The notes under the pieces: generated by a model
Seen by the model: only the letters and a program-made list of their open reading frames with translations
What the model was told of the DNA's origin: nothing
The model's database searches: none
NCBI GenBank assembly: GCA_902794475.1
Contig: CADBHR010000007.1
Location: 1 to 46,346 of the forward strand
Reading direction: 5' to 3'
DNA from: an uncultured Methanobrevibacter sp.
GTDB taxonomy: Archaea; Methanobacteriota; Methanobacteria; Methanobacteriales; Methanobacteriaceae
Length of the DNA: 46,346 bases
Part shown: positions 20,301 to 28,835 of the stretch, one piece after another
Layout: each line of letters opens with the position of its first letter
How positions within the stretch are numbered: position 1 is the first letter of the stretch
Made by a program: the position numbers and the translations under genes

Positions 20301-21860
20301 CTTATCAGTACAAAAATTTCTCTTGACATAATAACCAATGAATTTAACAATCCGGTTAGGATCATTGCACATGTCATGGATTTGAATGGCACTCCTGTGG
20401 AATACGGAACAATTGCATTTTACATGTCAAATGAACTGGTTAAGTTAAGTGTGGTGAATGGAACAGCAGAAATTAACCACACATTCAGGCAAAGCGGAGA
20501 CAATACAATTTATGTGACATTCTATGACAATGCTATTTATAACTCCTCCATTTACAGTGAAACCATATCAGTTTCAAAAATGAAAGTAAACTTGACTTTC
20601 GACATTTCAATTGATGAAAATAATGCTTATATGTCAATTGGAATTAAAGATTCTGCTCGGGGCTTTGTTGTTAAAATTAAGGTCAATGATGATGATTACA
20701 CCTATTCATCAACAGAATCATATGTGAGATGTGAACTTAAAAATCTCAAAAAAGGTTCTTATAACTATATCGTTGAATTGGTCAGTTCAATTTATGAGGC
20801 AGATAATCTTGTGGGTACATTCAACATCACTCATCAAAAAACCCAGATTGTTGCATCCAGCGCTTCACTTTATTATAATGGTGAATACTCATTAATTTTG
20901 AAGGATGAATCAGGAAACATTATTGCTGACAGGGATGTCTATTTGACAGTCAACGACCAGACATTCAAAAAGAGAACTGATGGTCAGGGAAAGGCAGTAT
21001 TCAATATCGCCGCTCCAAGTGGAAGCTATGCGATTGACATTGATTTCATTGGTGATGACGAGTACATTAAATCATCAAAAAATACATATGTGACTGTCAA
21101 GTCAACCGTTGAATTCAAGACAAATAAATATGCGCTCAACTCTAAATACTCAGCAACATTGAGGGATTCAAAAGGCAATCCGTTGAAGAATAAGCAGGTT
21201 CAGATTGTTTTAAATGGAGTCAGCTATAGATTGAATAGCGATGCAAACGGGCAAATCTCACTAAATGTCAACTTGAATCCTGGAACCTACACAGCACAAA
21301 TCACAAATCCCGGTACCGGTGAGGTCAGGACTCAAAAGATAAGTGTGGTCAAAAGGATAACTCAAAACAAGGACTTGACAATGTATTATGGTGCAGGCAA
21401 AGCCTATAAGGTCAAGGTGGTTGACGATTATGGTAAAGCCGCTAAAAAACTCAAGGTGACATTCAAAATCAGCGGCAAAAAGCATTATGCCTACACAGAC
21501 ACTAACGGTTATGCTTCCCTGAAGATTTCTAAAAAACCAGGAAAATATGCCATAACTGCAGAATACAAAGGATTTAAGGTGTCAAACAAAGTAACCGTCA
21601 AGTCAACAATTGTTACAAAGGACATCAAGGTCAAAAAATCAAAAGCAATCAAGTTCAAGGCTAAACTCCTCAACTCCAAAGGCAAGATCCTGAAAAATAA
21701 GAAGATAACCTTCAAGTTCAAGGGAAAAACCTATAAGGTCAAAACCAACAAGAAGGGCATTGCGATTTTGAAAATCACTAAAAAATACAAGAAGGGAAAA
21801 TACACAATAACTTCCAAATATGGAACACTGAAAATAAAAAATAGTATAAGGATTGTATGA
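17370..21860 (+). CDS. Adhesin-like secreted C1 cysteine peptidase
   Basis: 1496 residues; last gene of the operon, one base after the previous stop. The GTG at 17379 gives MLKRKLLLLSAIF, which aligns with MLKNKLLLLFSIV of the preceding paralogue, and is a good alternative to the ATG at 17370. Signal peptide through PSVFAQEN; beta-helix with GGAIYC, GGAIYL and GGAIAG rungs; C1 peptidase with Gln in VKNQQ, Cys433 in GNCWAF, His576 in DHAVELVGWDD and Asn602 in KNSWGTDWG; lectin-like domain; Ig-like modules in the same order as the preceding gene; lysine-rich C-terminus (VKKSKAIKFKAKLL). Its stop lies three bases from the stop of the opposing thymidylate synthase gene, so there is no room for a separate terminator. 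Confidence 0.93.
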   Translation: MGFVLKRKLLLLSAIFLILLVMPSVFAQENATDCVESSVDAHTVSSDVYFDSNATNDHGEGTADDPYRELRDGRILDNSVIHLKNGEYQLSQITSHKNISIIGQDVTKTIIRGNGERLTVDERFVIANVTFCNLNIMNQGNMFATNAIFANSSAIEKGHYGNSLGGAIYCVNDNHNAYLTNCTFVNNNAGCGGAIYLNGGILELTDCVFINNTAMNYGGAIAGESKYSKGPKLTINRSRFVNDDSINNAGGAIYLKSGTLVADDLNISRCDGTLGGAFAFLKSYVSLNNVYAFDNSAKYEGGVIYQIYGNLTLSNSQFLKNNARNGGGLFIDGSYLLDVINVSFQNNSATLLGGAFYSLTNDYFDFENVTYINNTAFEFDDLYRQDNMSAIFLSGNYALYNHITDDSPLPAYYSSVDNGYVTPVKNQQDGGNCWAFATLATLESAILKASGEEIDLSEENMKNLASLYSHYGWSMDTNEGGYINMGLSYLASWLGPVCDSDEEYHGFTVLSPVLDGIMHVQNIMFLKRSSYSDNDEVKRAIRDYGAVYAPIYMMAYYDFTAKKYVQCFRGNHAGDHAVELVGWDDNFQISDAPGKGAWIAKNSWGTDWGNNGYFYVSYFDNSCIKPGENEGGYVFIFNDTMKYDKNYQYDVAKTDYFLNSTKTVWYKNIFTATDSEYLAAVSTYFEKSTNWEMTVKVNDALKTVKSGNSHAGYFTLDLGQLIAMNAGDVFEIMFKITVDGDAGVPISEAISLNNRFYHENISYISYDGKNWKDMFNISWEYPDHIYESQVACIKAFTILNPINATISLTYENKTSDRITMVANIVNQWGYPVNSGNVKFRVGDETYVLAINNGVAKKEIVLQSVNVTAEFNQVGYNPAMAHAELINPMVNTIMTLNVTGEHNPINITATVVDEYGNPVKCGNVAFDIGGINYIVDVVNGTAKLVNIIASPLKLTVHAIYNDLFQYNSSRADESVELSLISTKISLDIITNEFNNPVRIIAHVMDLNGTPVEYGTIAFYMSNELVKLSVVNGTAEINHTFRQSGDNTIYVTFYDNAIYNSSIYSETISVSKMKVNLTFDISIDENNAYMSIGIKDSARGFVVKIKVNDDDYTYSSTESYVRCELKNLKKGSYNYIVELVSSIYEADNLVGTFNITHQKTQIVASSASLYYNGEYSLILKDESGNIIADRDVYLTVNDQTFKKRTDGQGKAVFNIAAPSGSYAIDIDFIGDDEYIKSSKNTYVTVKSTVEFKTNKYALNSKYSATLRDSKGNPLKNKQVQIVLNGVSYRLNSDANGQISLNVNLNPGTYTAQITNPGTGEVRTQKISVVKRITQNKDLTMYYGAGKAYKVKVVDDYGKAAKKLKVTFKISGKKHYAYTDTNGYASLKISKKPGKYAITAEYKGFKVSNKVTVKSTIVTKDIKVKKSKAIKFKAKLLNSKGKILKNKKITFKFKGKTYKVKTNKKGIAILKITKKYKKGKYTITSKYGTLKIKNSIRIV

Positions 21861-21863
21861 TCC

Positions 21864-22574
21864 TTATTTGTTTGCTTTGATTAGTTGGCGTGCTGCCTTT
21901 ATGTCTGTATTGTAGATGTGTCCTGAAGTTGAGTGGTAATGCACGCCTCCGAAGTTAAGTTTTTCACCTACAATTTCCTTATTTACTTCCTCTTTCATCT
22001 TAAGTCCCAGATATGCAATGAAAAACATGTTTGAGTAGAATGCTCCGAAGATATCATTGCTTCTGAAGATGCAGTGGATTGTAAGTTCATTGTCACGGAC
22101 AAGGCATTGAAGGAACTGGAGGCATGGAATGTCTTCCTCTTCGGCATCCTCAACAGGGTTGATTGTAACCGCAACTGCACGGTTTGAACCGGTTGCATTT
22201 AAAATTCTTTTTTTCATGGTTTCAAACTGGTCAACATCAAAATGAGCGAAGATACGATTAGGGTATGTATATACGAATCCTTGGGTGTTGTTGATGATGG
22301 AAGGGTCTTCTACAGATTGCACATAGTTGTATAATGCATCGCTTTTAATAGGATTTCCTTCCATATCGAATTTACCTGCTTTGATGTCTGCAAGCATCAT
22401 GTCAGTGGTGTAGTTTTGGTATTTTGCCCTGAACTTTAGGTTGAGAGGGTCATCGATTATATAGAAATTTCCCAAGCTTTCCAACAAGTGATGATTGGAA
22501 TCCTTATATGTTTCCTTTCCTGTCTTTAGGATTTTGTCGACAAAATCCAAATAGCATTGATTAATTGTTAACAT
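21864..22574 (-). CDS. thyA: Archaeal-type thymidylate synthase
   Basis: 236-residue protein of the short archaeal thymidylate synthase family, which methylates dUMP to dTMP. The nucleophile is Cys151 in IPCLQ. Arg132 in GSNRAVAV, RSND at 171-174 and HIY at 219-221 match the phosphate-, base- and sugar-contacting positions of the ThyA fold. QCLVRDNELTIHCIFRSND is the most diagnostic stretch. As in other archaeal members, the residue after the nucleophile is Leu rather than the bacterial His, and the chain is shorter than bacterial ThyA. The methyl donor in methanogens is probably a methanopterin derivative rather than folate (family knowledge). A TATA-like element lies near 22620-22630 on the minus strand; no strong SD is seen. 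Convergent with the surface peptidase operon. Confidence 0.88.
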   Translation of the reverse strand: MLTINQCYLDFVDKILKTGKETYKDSNHHLLESLGNFYIIDDPLNLKFRAKYQNYTTDMMLADIKAGKFDMEGNPIKSDALYNYVQSVEDPSIINNTQGFVYTYPNRIFAHFDVDQFETMKKRILNATGSNRAVAVTINPVEDAEEEDIPCLQFLQCLVRDNELTIHCIFRSNDIFGAFYSNMFFIAYLGLKMKEEVNKEIVGEKLNFGGVHYHSTSGHIYNTDIKAARQLIKANK

Positions 22575-22754
22575 AATAAAACAGTCCTTTTTAAATTATA
22601 TTTTACTATGTTTTGCATAATATATAATCTTTAATTAATCCTGATATTGTAATTTATTTAATTCATAGATATTTTTTATGAATATGTCATATTTTTTGTT
22701 CATTAATGTGGGGGCATATTCAATTATTTTTTGATGCTCCTTGTAAATGTAAAG

Positions 22755-22764
22755 TTTATATAAT
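22755..22764 (+). promoter_or_regulatory. TATA box of first thioester-like adhesin gene
   Basis: TTTATATAAT about 85 bases ahead of the GTG start at 22841. This leaves a leader of about 50 bases that ends in a very strong SD (GGGAGGTGA at 22826-22834). Confidence 0.5.
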
Positions 22765-22840
22765 GGATTTTATAGATATAATAAAGGCTATATTTTGTCG
22801 TGATTATAGTTTACAAATAAAAAAAGGGAGGTGAAAACGA

Positions 22841-25519
22841 GTGAAAAAAGCGACGACTTTGATAATATTTTCCATTTTTTTTGTTTTGATGTCAATGGCG
22901 GCAGTTTGTGCCAATGAAAATACTACTTTTGACGATACATTAAGTGTTGATGATGGCATAAATGATGATATTGTTGCTGATTCTGAAATTGGAACCTTTA
23001 ATGAGCTTTACGATTTGATTAACGGTAATGATGATGTTATTGAATTAAATAAAGATTATAAGTATTCTTCTACGGATACTGTTGCTAAGGATGGAATTGC
23101 TATTAACAAGCCTATAACGATTAATGGTAATGGCCGTACTATTGATGCTTCAAATTCTGTCAGAATATTTATTGTCAATTCATCCAACGTCATTTTGAAC
23201 AACATTAATTTCATAAATGGAACTGCATCAGAGGGTGGAGCGATTTGCGCCAATAAATTTGATAATTTTACTGTAAACAACTGTAATTTCTCAAATAATC
23301 ATGCCGATGAGTCCGGTGGGGCAATTATGAGCCATGCGGACAATACTAAAATCACTGACTGTAACTTTGACAACAATCAGGCGGGGGCATACGGTGGTGC
23401 AGTAAACTTCAAAGAGTGTTATTATCCAACAGTTAAAAACACTACATTCACTTCAAATAAGGCGTCAAATTCAGGTGGAGCAATATACTCTGACGGTGAT
23501 TATGATGTATATGAAAACGTTACCTTTGAAAATAATGAAGCTTACTATTTAGGTGGCGCTCTTGCATTGAATGGTGTTCATAATCCTAAAGTCAATGACT
23601 GTCACTTTGATTCCAATAGTGCTGATCACCTCGGTGGGGGAATCTATTCAAACTCTGAGGGATGTGGGATAAGCAATTCCACATTTGTCAACGGTTATGC
23701 CGCATCAGGTGCAGGAGTATATATGTCTTTCGATGAATTGCATCCTGACAGGGATTCTCATGAATATATCAGGGATTCAAAGTTCATCGGGAACAATGCC
23801 CGTTATGGAGGTGCCGGAGTCACTGCAACTTCCCATGCAAAAATCAGCAATTCTGAATTCAGGGACAATAGTGCAGGAAATTACGGTGGTGCAGTGGATT
23901 TGGACCATGCGAGTCTGATTAATTCCACACTTGAGAACAATAGGGCCATATATGGTGGAGCCATCTATATCCATGATTCCGATATCATAAACTCAACATT
24001 CAGGGATAATTCAGCAGAAGTCGGAAATGCAATCTATATTCTTAATTCATCAAATCTCAAAAACAATGATGTGTCCGACGATGACATATTCTTATATGAC
24101 GATGACTTCCCAGGCAATGTGGTAGGAGATGTACATGATAGTGATGATTTAATGCAAACTGACAACGGATATTGGGCATACTGTTCAGAAAAATATGCAT
24201 TAACTCCATATTCCGGTGTCTATGACACTTCCATGGAGAAACTGAAAAATTCAATCAACCACAAGCCTATTAAAGATTATCTTAAAATCCTGATATATTA
24301 TTATGTTGATGTTTTTGAGGATTTGGACAAGTATGACTTCGCTAAACATGTATGGGAATTCACTGACGGAGAATATTGGAATTCAAATGATGCTGTTGTA
24401 CGTGAAGTGATAAGATTATATGATTCCGGACTCAGAGTATCCACCGAAAACGGATGCAAAGTCTTGGCGAACGGTACCCTGATGTATTTCAATTTCTCAT
24501 CAATGGTGACACCGTCAGGTGAGCAGAACCTGTTCCTGTTCAAGTTCTCACAGGAGAATGTCCTCAATGAAACCTTGACCAAGGAAGCATTGATAAACAA
24601 AACTGTTTGTCTTGGAGATACCGTTGAATACAGGATTGTAATCAACAATAAGGGTGCATCTCCTGTTTATGGCAATTGGATTGAGGATAAGGATTATTCC
24701 AAAGGTTTAATATATAAAACCTGGAGAGCGGAAGTTGGAAACTGGACCTATAACGAACAGACCGGCCGCTGGACTTTGGATGTTTTGGAGCCGGGCAAAT
24801 CAGCGTCAATTATCGTTACATTCGGTGTGACATTGGAAGGTTTGCTGTACAATAACGCCACTTCTGGTCTTGGTGTAGTCAATGTTTCAGAAAGCGGTGC
24901 AGGATTCACTGCTCATAAGAGGAATATGACTGTTGAGAAGAAATCATTGACCTCACAGGTTAACGTTGGTGATCAGGCTATATTTGAAATAGTAGTCAGA
25001 AATACCGGTGATGTGGACCTGGAGGATGTTTTCGTATGTGAAAGCGACTATGGATCAGGACTTGTTTATGTGGATTATGTATCCAAGGTTGGGACTTGGA
25101 AGCATAGCGTAAATAATGAGGGCAAGCATGTGTTTACCTTAACTGATTTGCTCGAAATAGATGATTCAGCAAGTTTCAGAGTAATTTTCAAGGCTACTCA
25201 GACAGGTAACTTTTCCAATACTGTTGTAGCGGGTTTCAATGATACTGAAGTTGCAAATTCCACTAATGAAACCGAAGTTCTAGAAAATAATACTGAAGAA
25301 GATTCTAATAATAAAACCAACAAAACAATTGTTGTTAAAATCAACGTGACAACTGATATCCATATGGTCTCCGATAACATCACTGATGAAAACAATACTG
25401 TCGATGAAAAGCAAAAAGAGGTTTTAAAAACTGCAATGGATGAGAAAGCCACAGGTAATCCTTTGATGATTTTGATTTTGGCTTTGATATTGATTCCTTT
25501 AAGAAGATTTAAAAAATAA
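22841..25519 (+). CDS. Adhesin-like protein: beta-helix, thioester-domain-like module, DUF11-like repeats, C-terminal anchor
   Basis: 892-residue surface protein. GTG start, with the SD GGGAGGTGA ending seven bases upstream. Signal peptide (VLMSMAAVCANEN). Beta-helix at about residues 60-430 with many GGAI/GGAV/GGAL rungs. A module at about 440-565 resembles the thioester (TED) domain of Gram-positive adhesins: YC at 447-448, VWEFTDG with Trp505, and a closing EQNLFLF. The Gln expected just ahead of that Trp, which would form the thioester with the Cys, is Ala here. Two DUF11-like repeats follow (TVCLGDTVEYRIVINNKG; VNVGDQAIFEIVVRNTGD). The end is ATGNPL, a hydrophobic segment and RRFKK, a tripartite anchor or sorting signal. 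The gene at 25739 is its paralogue. Confidence 0.9.
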   Translation: MKKATTLIIFSIFFVLMSMAAVCANENTTFDDTLSVDDGINDDIVADSEIGTFNELYDLINGNDDVIELNKDYKYSSTDTVAKDGIAINKPITINGNGRTIDASNSVRIFIVNSSNVILNNINFINGTASEGGAICANKFDNFTVNNCNFSNNHADESGGAIMSHADNTKITDCNFDNNQAGAYGGAVNFKECYYPTVKNTTFTSNKASNSGGAIYSDGDYDVYENVTFENNEAYYLGGALALNGVHNPKVNDCHFDSNSADHLGGGIYSNSEGCGISNSTFVNGYAASGAGVYMSFDELHPDRDSHEYIRDSKFIGNNARYGGAGVTATSHAKISNSEFRDNSAGNYGGAVDLDHASLINSTLENNRAIYGGAIYIHDSDIINSTFRDNSAEVGNAIYILNSSNLKNNDVSDDDIFLYDDDFPGNVVGDVHDSDDLMQTDNGYWAYCSEKYALTPYSGVYDTSMEKLKNSINHKPIKDYLKILIYYYVDVFEDLDKYDFAKHVWEFTDGEYWNSNDAVVREVIRLYDSGLRVSTENGCKVLANGTLMYFNFSSMVTPSGEQNLFLFKFSQENVLNETLTKEALINKTVCLGDTVEYRIVINNKGASPVYGNWIEDKDYSKGLIYKTWRAEVGNWTYNEQTGRWTLDVLEPGKSASIIVTFGVTLEGLLYNNATSGLGVVNVSESGAGFTAHKRNMTVEKKSLTSQVNVGDQAIFEIVVRNTGDVDLEDVFVCESDYGSGLVYVDYVSKVGTWKHSVNNEGKHVFTLTDLLEIDDSASFRVIFKATQTGNFSNTVVAGFNDTEVANSTNETEVLENNTEEDSNNKTNKTIVVKINVTTDIHMVSDNITDENNTVDEKQKEVLKTAMDEKATGNPLMILILALILIPLRRFKK

Positions 25520-25536
25520 ATCTTCTACTTTTTTTT
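25502..25536 (+). terminator. Hairpin terminator overlapping the last codons
   Basis: Perfect 10-base stem, AGAAGATTTA (25502-25511) with TAAATCTTCT (25517-25526) and loop AAAAA, followed by a T run. The left arm is the coding sequence for the end of the RRFKK tail, and the loop and right arm span the stop codon. The same structure ends the paralogue at 28660. Confidence 0.7.
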
Positions 25537-25651
25537 TATTACATTTTGATTTTTTCTAATTTTTATAAATTTTCTTCATGATTATTCATTATTTATTTTA
25601 AAATTTGAATAATTGAAAATAGTTTTAGTTTTTTATAAGTGCTATGTTAAC

Positions 25652-25660
25652 TTTATATAT
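25652..25660 (+). promoter_or_regulatory. TATA box of second thioester-like adhesin gene
   Basis: TTTATATAT about 80 bases ahead of the GTG start at 25739. The spacing is close to that seen for the paralogue at 22841, so each gene of the pair has its own promoter. Confidence 0.5.
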
Positions 25661-25738
25661 GATGTTTTCTAAAAATATTAATACTATATGTTTTTTGTCT
25701 TGAATATAGTTAAAAACTTAAATGGAGGTGAAAAACAA

Positions 25739-28660
25739 GTGATTAAAAAGACTAAGCTAATGATAATTGCTTTATTGGTATTGTTCATTTCAGTAGGGGC
25801 AGTTTGTGCTCAGGAAAATATTACTGCAGAGAGCATTGATGATGCCGAGGGTATTGATGATGTAGCTGATGTTGAATCTCCTATTTTAGGCCAAGAGGAA
25901 ACAGCAGAGGTTTTATCGGATGATTCTGTTGGAAATTTCACTGAATTGTCTGATTTAATTTCTGGTAGTGTTGCAGGCAGCACTATTAACTTAACTAAGG
26001 ATTATAAATACGTTCCAGGAGATAATGTGTATGGTAGTGGAATTTCTATTAGTAAGAAATTAACGATTAATGGTAATGGCCACACTATAAACGCTTCCGA
26101 CCGTGTTGCAATTTTTAGTGTTAGCGGATCTGATGTGGTCTTGAAGAATATAACTTTCACAAATGGATATTCCAGTTATATTGGGGGAGCAATTTCAGCA
26201 TCCGGAAGTAATTTTAAGATAATGGATTCAGTATTCAAAGACACTAAAACTTGTCTTGGTGTCGTATACGCTTCTGGGACAAATGCATCAATTATTAATT
26301 CCACATTTATCAATAATAAAGGAGAGGGTGCCGTTGCACTATATTCGAAGGGATATGATCATAATGTTATAGATTGTAAGTTCATTGATAATGTGGCGAC
26401 TAAGCAGTATGCGGCGGCAATATTTCTACAGGGAAACCAAGGAAGGATTATCAATTCAGAATTCATTCACAATGTTGCCTATACCGTTTCATCACAAATG
26501 TATAACGATGGTGGGGCAGTATATGTTTATGGTAAATATGCTGTAATTGACGGCTGTAATTTTACAGACAATATCCAAGTGAATACTGGCGGGGGAGCTC
26601 TTTACTGTGGTGGAACTGATGGAACCTTAAAAAACTGTAATTTCATCAACAATTCCGCTCCAAAGTCTCATGGAGGTGGAGCCTCTATTTTAGGTGGAGG
26701 ATGGACCATTTCCAATACCTATTTTGAAAACAATACGGCCGCCACTGCCGGAGGAGGATTGTATCACAATGCAGTATGGGGAACATTATACAATTTGACA
26801 TTCGTTAACAACTCTGCCCATATGGGTGGTGGAGCGCATCTTTCCTATGATTATTATCGCGTAACTGACATGAATTATGCTTATACTACCTTATCTGATT
26901 CAAGATTCATTAATAATCATGCGATATATGGTGGAGGGGCACTCAATACAATTTCCCATGTCAATGTTGACAACTGTGAATTTATAGATAATTCAGCGAA
27001 TAATTATGGTGGTGCATTAAGCATCGGGTTTTCCAACATAACAAATTCAAGGTTTATAAATAATACAGCCCCATATGGCGGAGCGGTATTTTCATATGCA
27101 TCAGGGGTGACAGATTCCAATTTCACTGACAATAACGCCAATTTTGGAAATTCCGTTTATGTTGTCACAAAATCATATCTGAATAATAACAGTGGTGATG
27201 ACGACGCTTTCAGCAAACCAGCTATCGATGGTGGTCAAATTACAGGTTCACACGATGTTGAACATATGCTTGAAACGGAAGCGGGATATTATGGATTCTG
27301 TTCTGAATTATATAATTTCAATCCTTATACCGGGGTGTATGATGATACCATGGATTTCATAAAGAATTCCATCAACGGCGAGCCTGTCAAGGAGTATCTG
27401 AAAATTTTGATCTACAGATTCCTCGATAACTTTGAAGACTTGAAGCAGACAGGATTCCACAATTACGTTTGGGCATTCACAGATAGGGAATACTGGAATT
27501 CAGATGACCCTATAGTTCAAAGCGTAATTGAGCTTTATGATTCAGGATTCAGGGTTCCTAGCGCCAATGCCTGTAAGGTTCTTCCAAACGGAACATTGAT
27601 GTACATCAATTATTCCTCAATGGTTACACCGTCTTCCCAGCAGAACCTGTTCCTTTTCAAGTTTGCATACGGTGAAGAAATCAATCAGGTTTTCACTAAG
27701 GATGCCATAATCAACAAGACAGTCTACATTGGTGATACAGTTGACTATAGGCTTGTTATCAACAACAAGGGTGTCCTTCCGGTATATGACAACTGGGTTG
27801 AGGACAAGGAACATTCCGACGGTCTGGTCTATCAGTCATGGAGGGCCGAAGTTGGAAACTGGACTTACAATGAGCAGCTTCACAGATGGTATCTGGATGT
27901 TCTGGAACCGGGCAGGTCAGCTTCCATTGTTCTGACATTCGGTGTCACTTTGGAAGGTTTGTTAGTTAACAATGCTATCTCCGGTTTGGGTGATAAGAAT
28001 GTTACCAACAGTGGAGTAGGATTTGAAGCTAAAAATCCAAATATGACCGTTGAAAAGAAAACCATAACTCCAATCGTCAATGTAAGTGATCAGGTAATTT
28101 TTGATATAGTTGTTACAAATACTGGTGATCTGGATTTGGATAATGTTTTCGTCTGTGAAAGTGAATTTGACTCAGGACTTGTCTATGTGGATTATTTATC
28201 CCGGAAGGGAACATGGAAGCATAGTGTAAATAATGAAGGTAAGCATGTGTTTACCTTGCAAGAAGTGCTTGAATTGGATGAGTCTGCCAGTTTAAGAGTT
28301 ATATTTGAAGCCATTGAAGCTGGAAACTTTTCAAATACAGTTACAGCAGGTTTCAATAATACGACTCTTTCAAATTCTACCAATACGACTGAGGTTATAG
28401 GAAATAATACTCCAAACATTCCTGAATACGATACAAACACCTCAATCAACACAAGCGTTACTATTAAGAAATTGCCTAAAAAGGACCATGTTCCTAAAAA
28501 TCATAGAGAGGTTGATGATAAGAAAAAAACAGTTTCAAAACCTCATGTAGATAAGAAAGCTGTTTCGAGACCTCATTTGGATGAAAAGGCAACTGGAAAT
28601 CCGCTGATAGCTTTGCTGTTGGCTCTGATATTGATACCGATCAGAAGATTTAAAAAATAA
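25739..28660 (+). CDS. Adhesin-like protein: beta-helix, thioester-domain-like module, DUF11-like repeats, C-terminal anchor
   Basis: 973 residues from the GTG at 25739, chosen because GGAGGTGA at 25724-25731 sits seven bases ahead and because MIKKTKLMIIALL opens a normal signal peptide ending at VCAQEN. The frame is open 17 codons further up, without SD support. Beta-helix at about residues 80-500 (GGAVYV, GGGALY, GGGASI, GGALSI). Thioester-like module at about 515-640, with FCSELY (Cys521), YVWAFTDREYW and QQNLFLF; the thioester Gln position is His. Two DUF11-like repeats follow, then a charged spacer rich in Lys and His (KKLPKKDHVPKNHREVD), which its paralogue lacks, then ATGNPL, a hydrophobic segment and RRFKK. 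Exported and probably anchored by that end; the ligand is unknown. Confidence 0.9.
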   Translation: MIKKTKLMIIALLVLFISVGAVCAQENITAESIDDAEGIDDVADVESPILGQEETAEVLSDDSVGNFTELSDLISGSVAGSTINLTKDYKYVPGDNVYGSGISISKKLTINGNGHTINASDRVAIFSVSGSDVVLKNITFTNGYSSYIGGAISASGSNFKIMDSVFKDTKTCLGVVYASGTNASIINSTFINNKGEGAVALYSKGYDHNVIDCKFIDNVATKQYAAAIFLQGNQGRIINSEFIHNVAYTVSSQMYNDGGAVYVYGKYAVIDGCNFTDNIQVNTGGGALYCGGTDGTLKNCNFINNSAPKSHGGGASILGGGWTISNTYFENNTAATAGGGLYHNAVWGTLYNLTFVNNSAHMGGGAHLSYDYYRVTDMNYAYTTLSDSRFINNHAIYGGGALNTISHVNVDNCEFIDNSANNYGGALSIGFSNITNSRFINNTAPYGGAVFSYASGVTDSNFTDNNANFGNSVYVVTKSYLNNNSGDDDAFSKPAIDGGQITGSHDVEHMLETEAGYYGFCSELYNFNPYTGVYDDTMDFIKNSINGEPVKEYLKILIYRFLDNFEDLKQTGFHNYVWAFTDREYWNSDDPIVQSVIELYDSGFRVPSANACKVLPNGTLMYINYSSMVTPSSQQNLFLFKFAYGEEINQVFTKDAIINKTVYIGDTVDYRLVINNKGVLPVYDNWVEDKEHSDGLVYQSWRAEVGNWTYNEQLHRWYLDVLEPGRSASIVLTFGVTLEGLLVNNAISGLGDKNVTNSGVGFEAKNPNMTVEKKTITPIVNVSDQVIFDIVVTNTGDLDLDNVFVCESEFDSGLVYVDYLSRKGTWKHSVNNEGKHVFTLQEVLELDESASLRVIFEAIEAGNFSNTVTAGFNNTTLSNSTNTTEVIGNNTPNIPEYDTNTSINTSVTIKKLPKKDHVPKNHREVDDKKKTVSKPHVDKKAVSRPHLDEKATGNPLIALLLALILIPIRRFKK

Positions 28661-28677
28661 ATCTTCTGCTTTTTTTT
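28642..28677 (+). terminator. Hairpin terminator overlapping the last codons
   Basis: The same stem as at 25502, here 11 base pairs (C28642-A28652 with T28658-G28668, loop AAAAA), followed by a T run. It overlaps the codons for the RRFKK tail and the stop. Confidence 0.7.
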
Positions 28678-28835
28678 ATTTTTTTGATATGGATTGACCT
28701 GTTCAAACCATTGATATTTCAACTTCCTTTTTAAAATTCATTATATAGATATTATTATTTCGATAGAAATTCATTAAATGTTATTTTAATTGAATCTTTT
28801 TTTAATTATATTGCAGGTGATGGAAGTGGGATTTG

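Noticed and set aside
22841-28660. Internal repeats of the adhesin genes taken as a CRISPR or satellite repeat
   Set aside because: The repeats are degenerate, in frame and encode beta-helix rungs.
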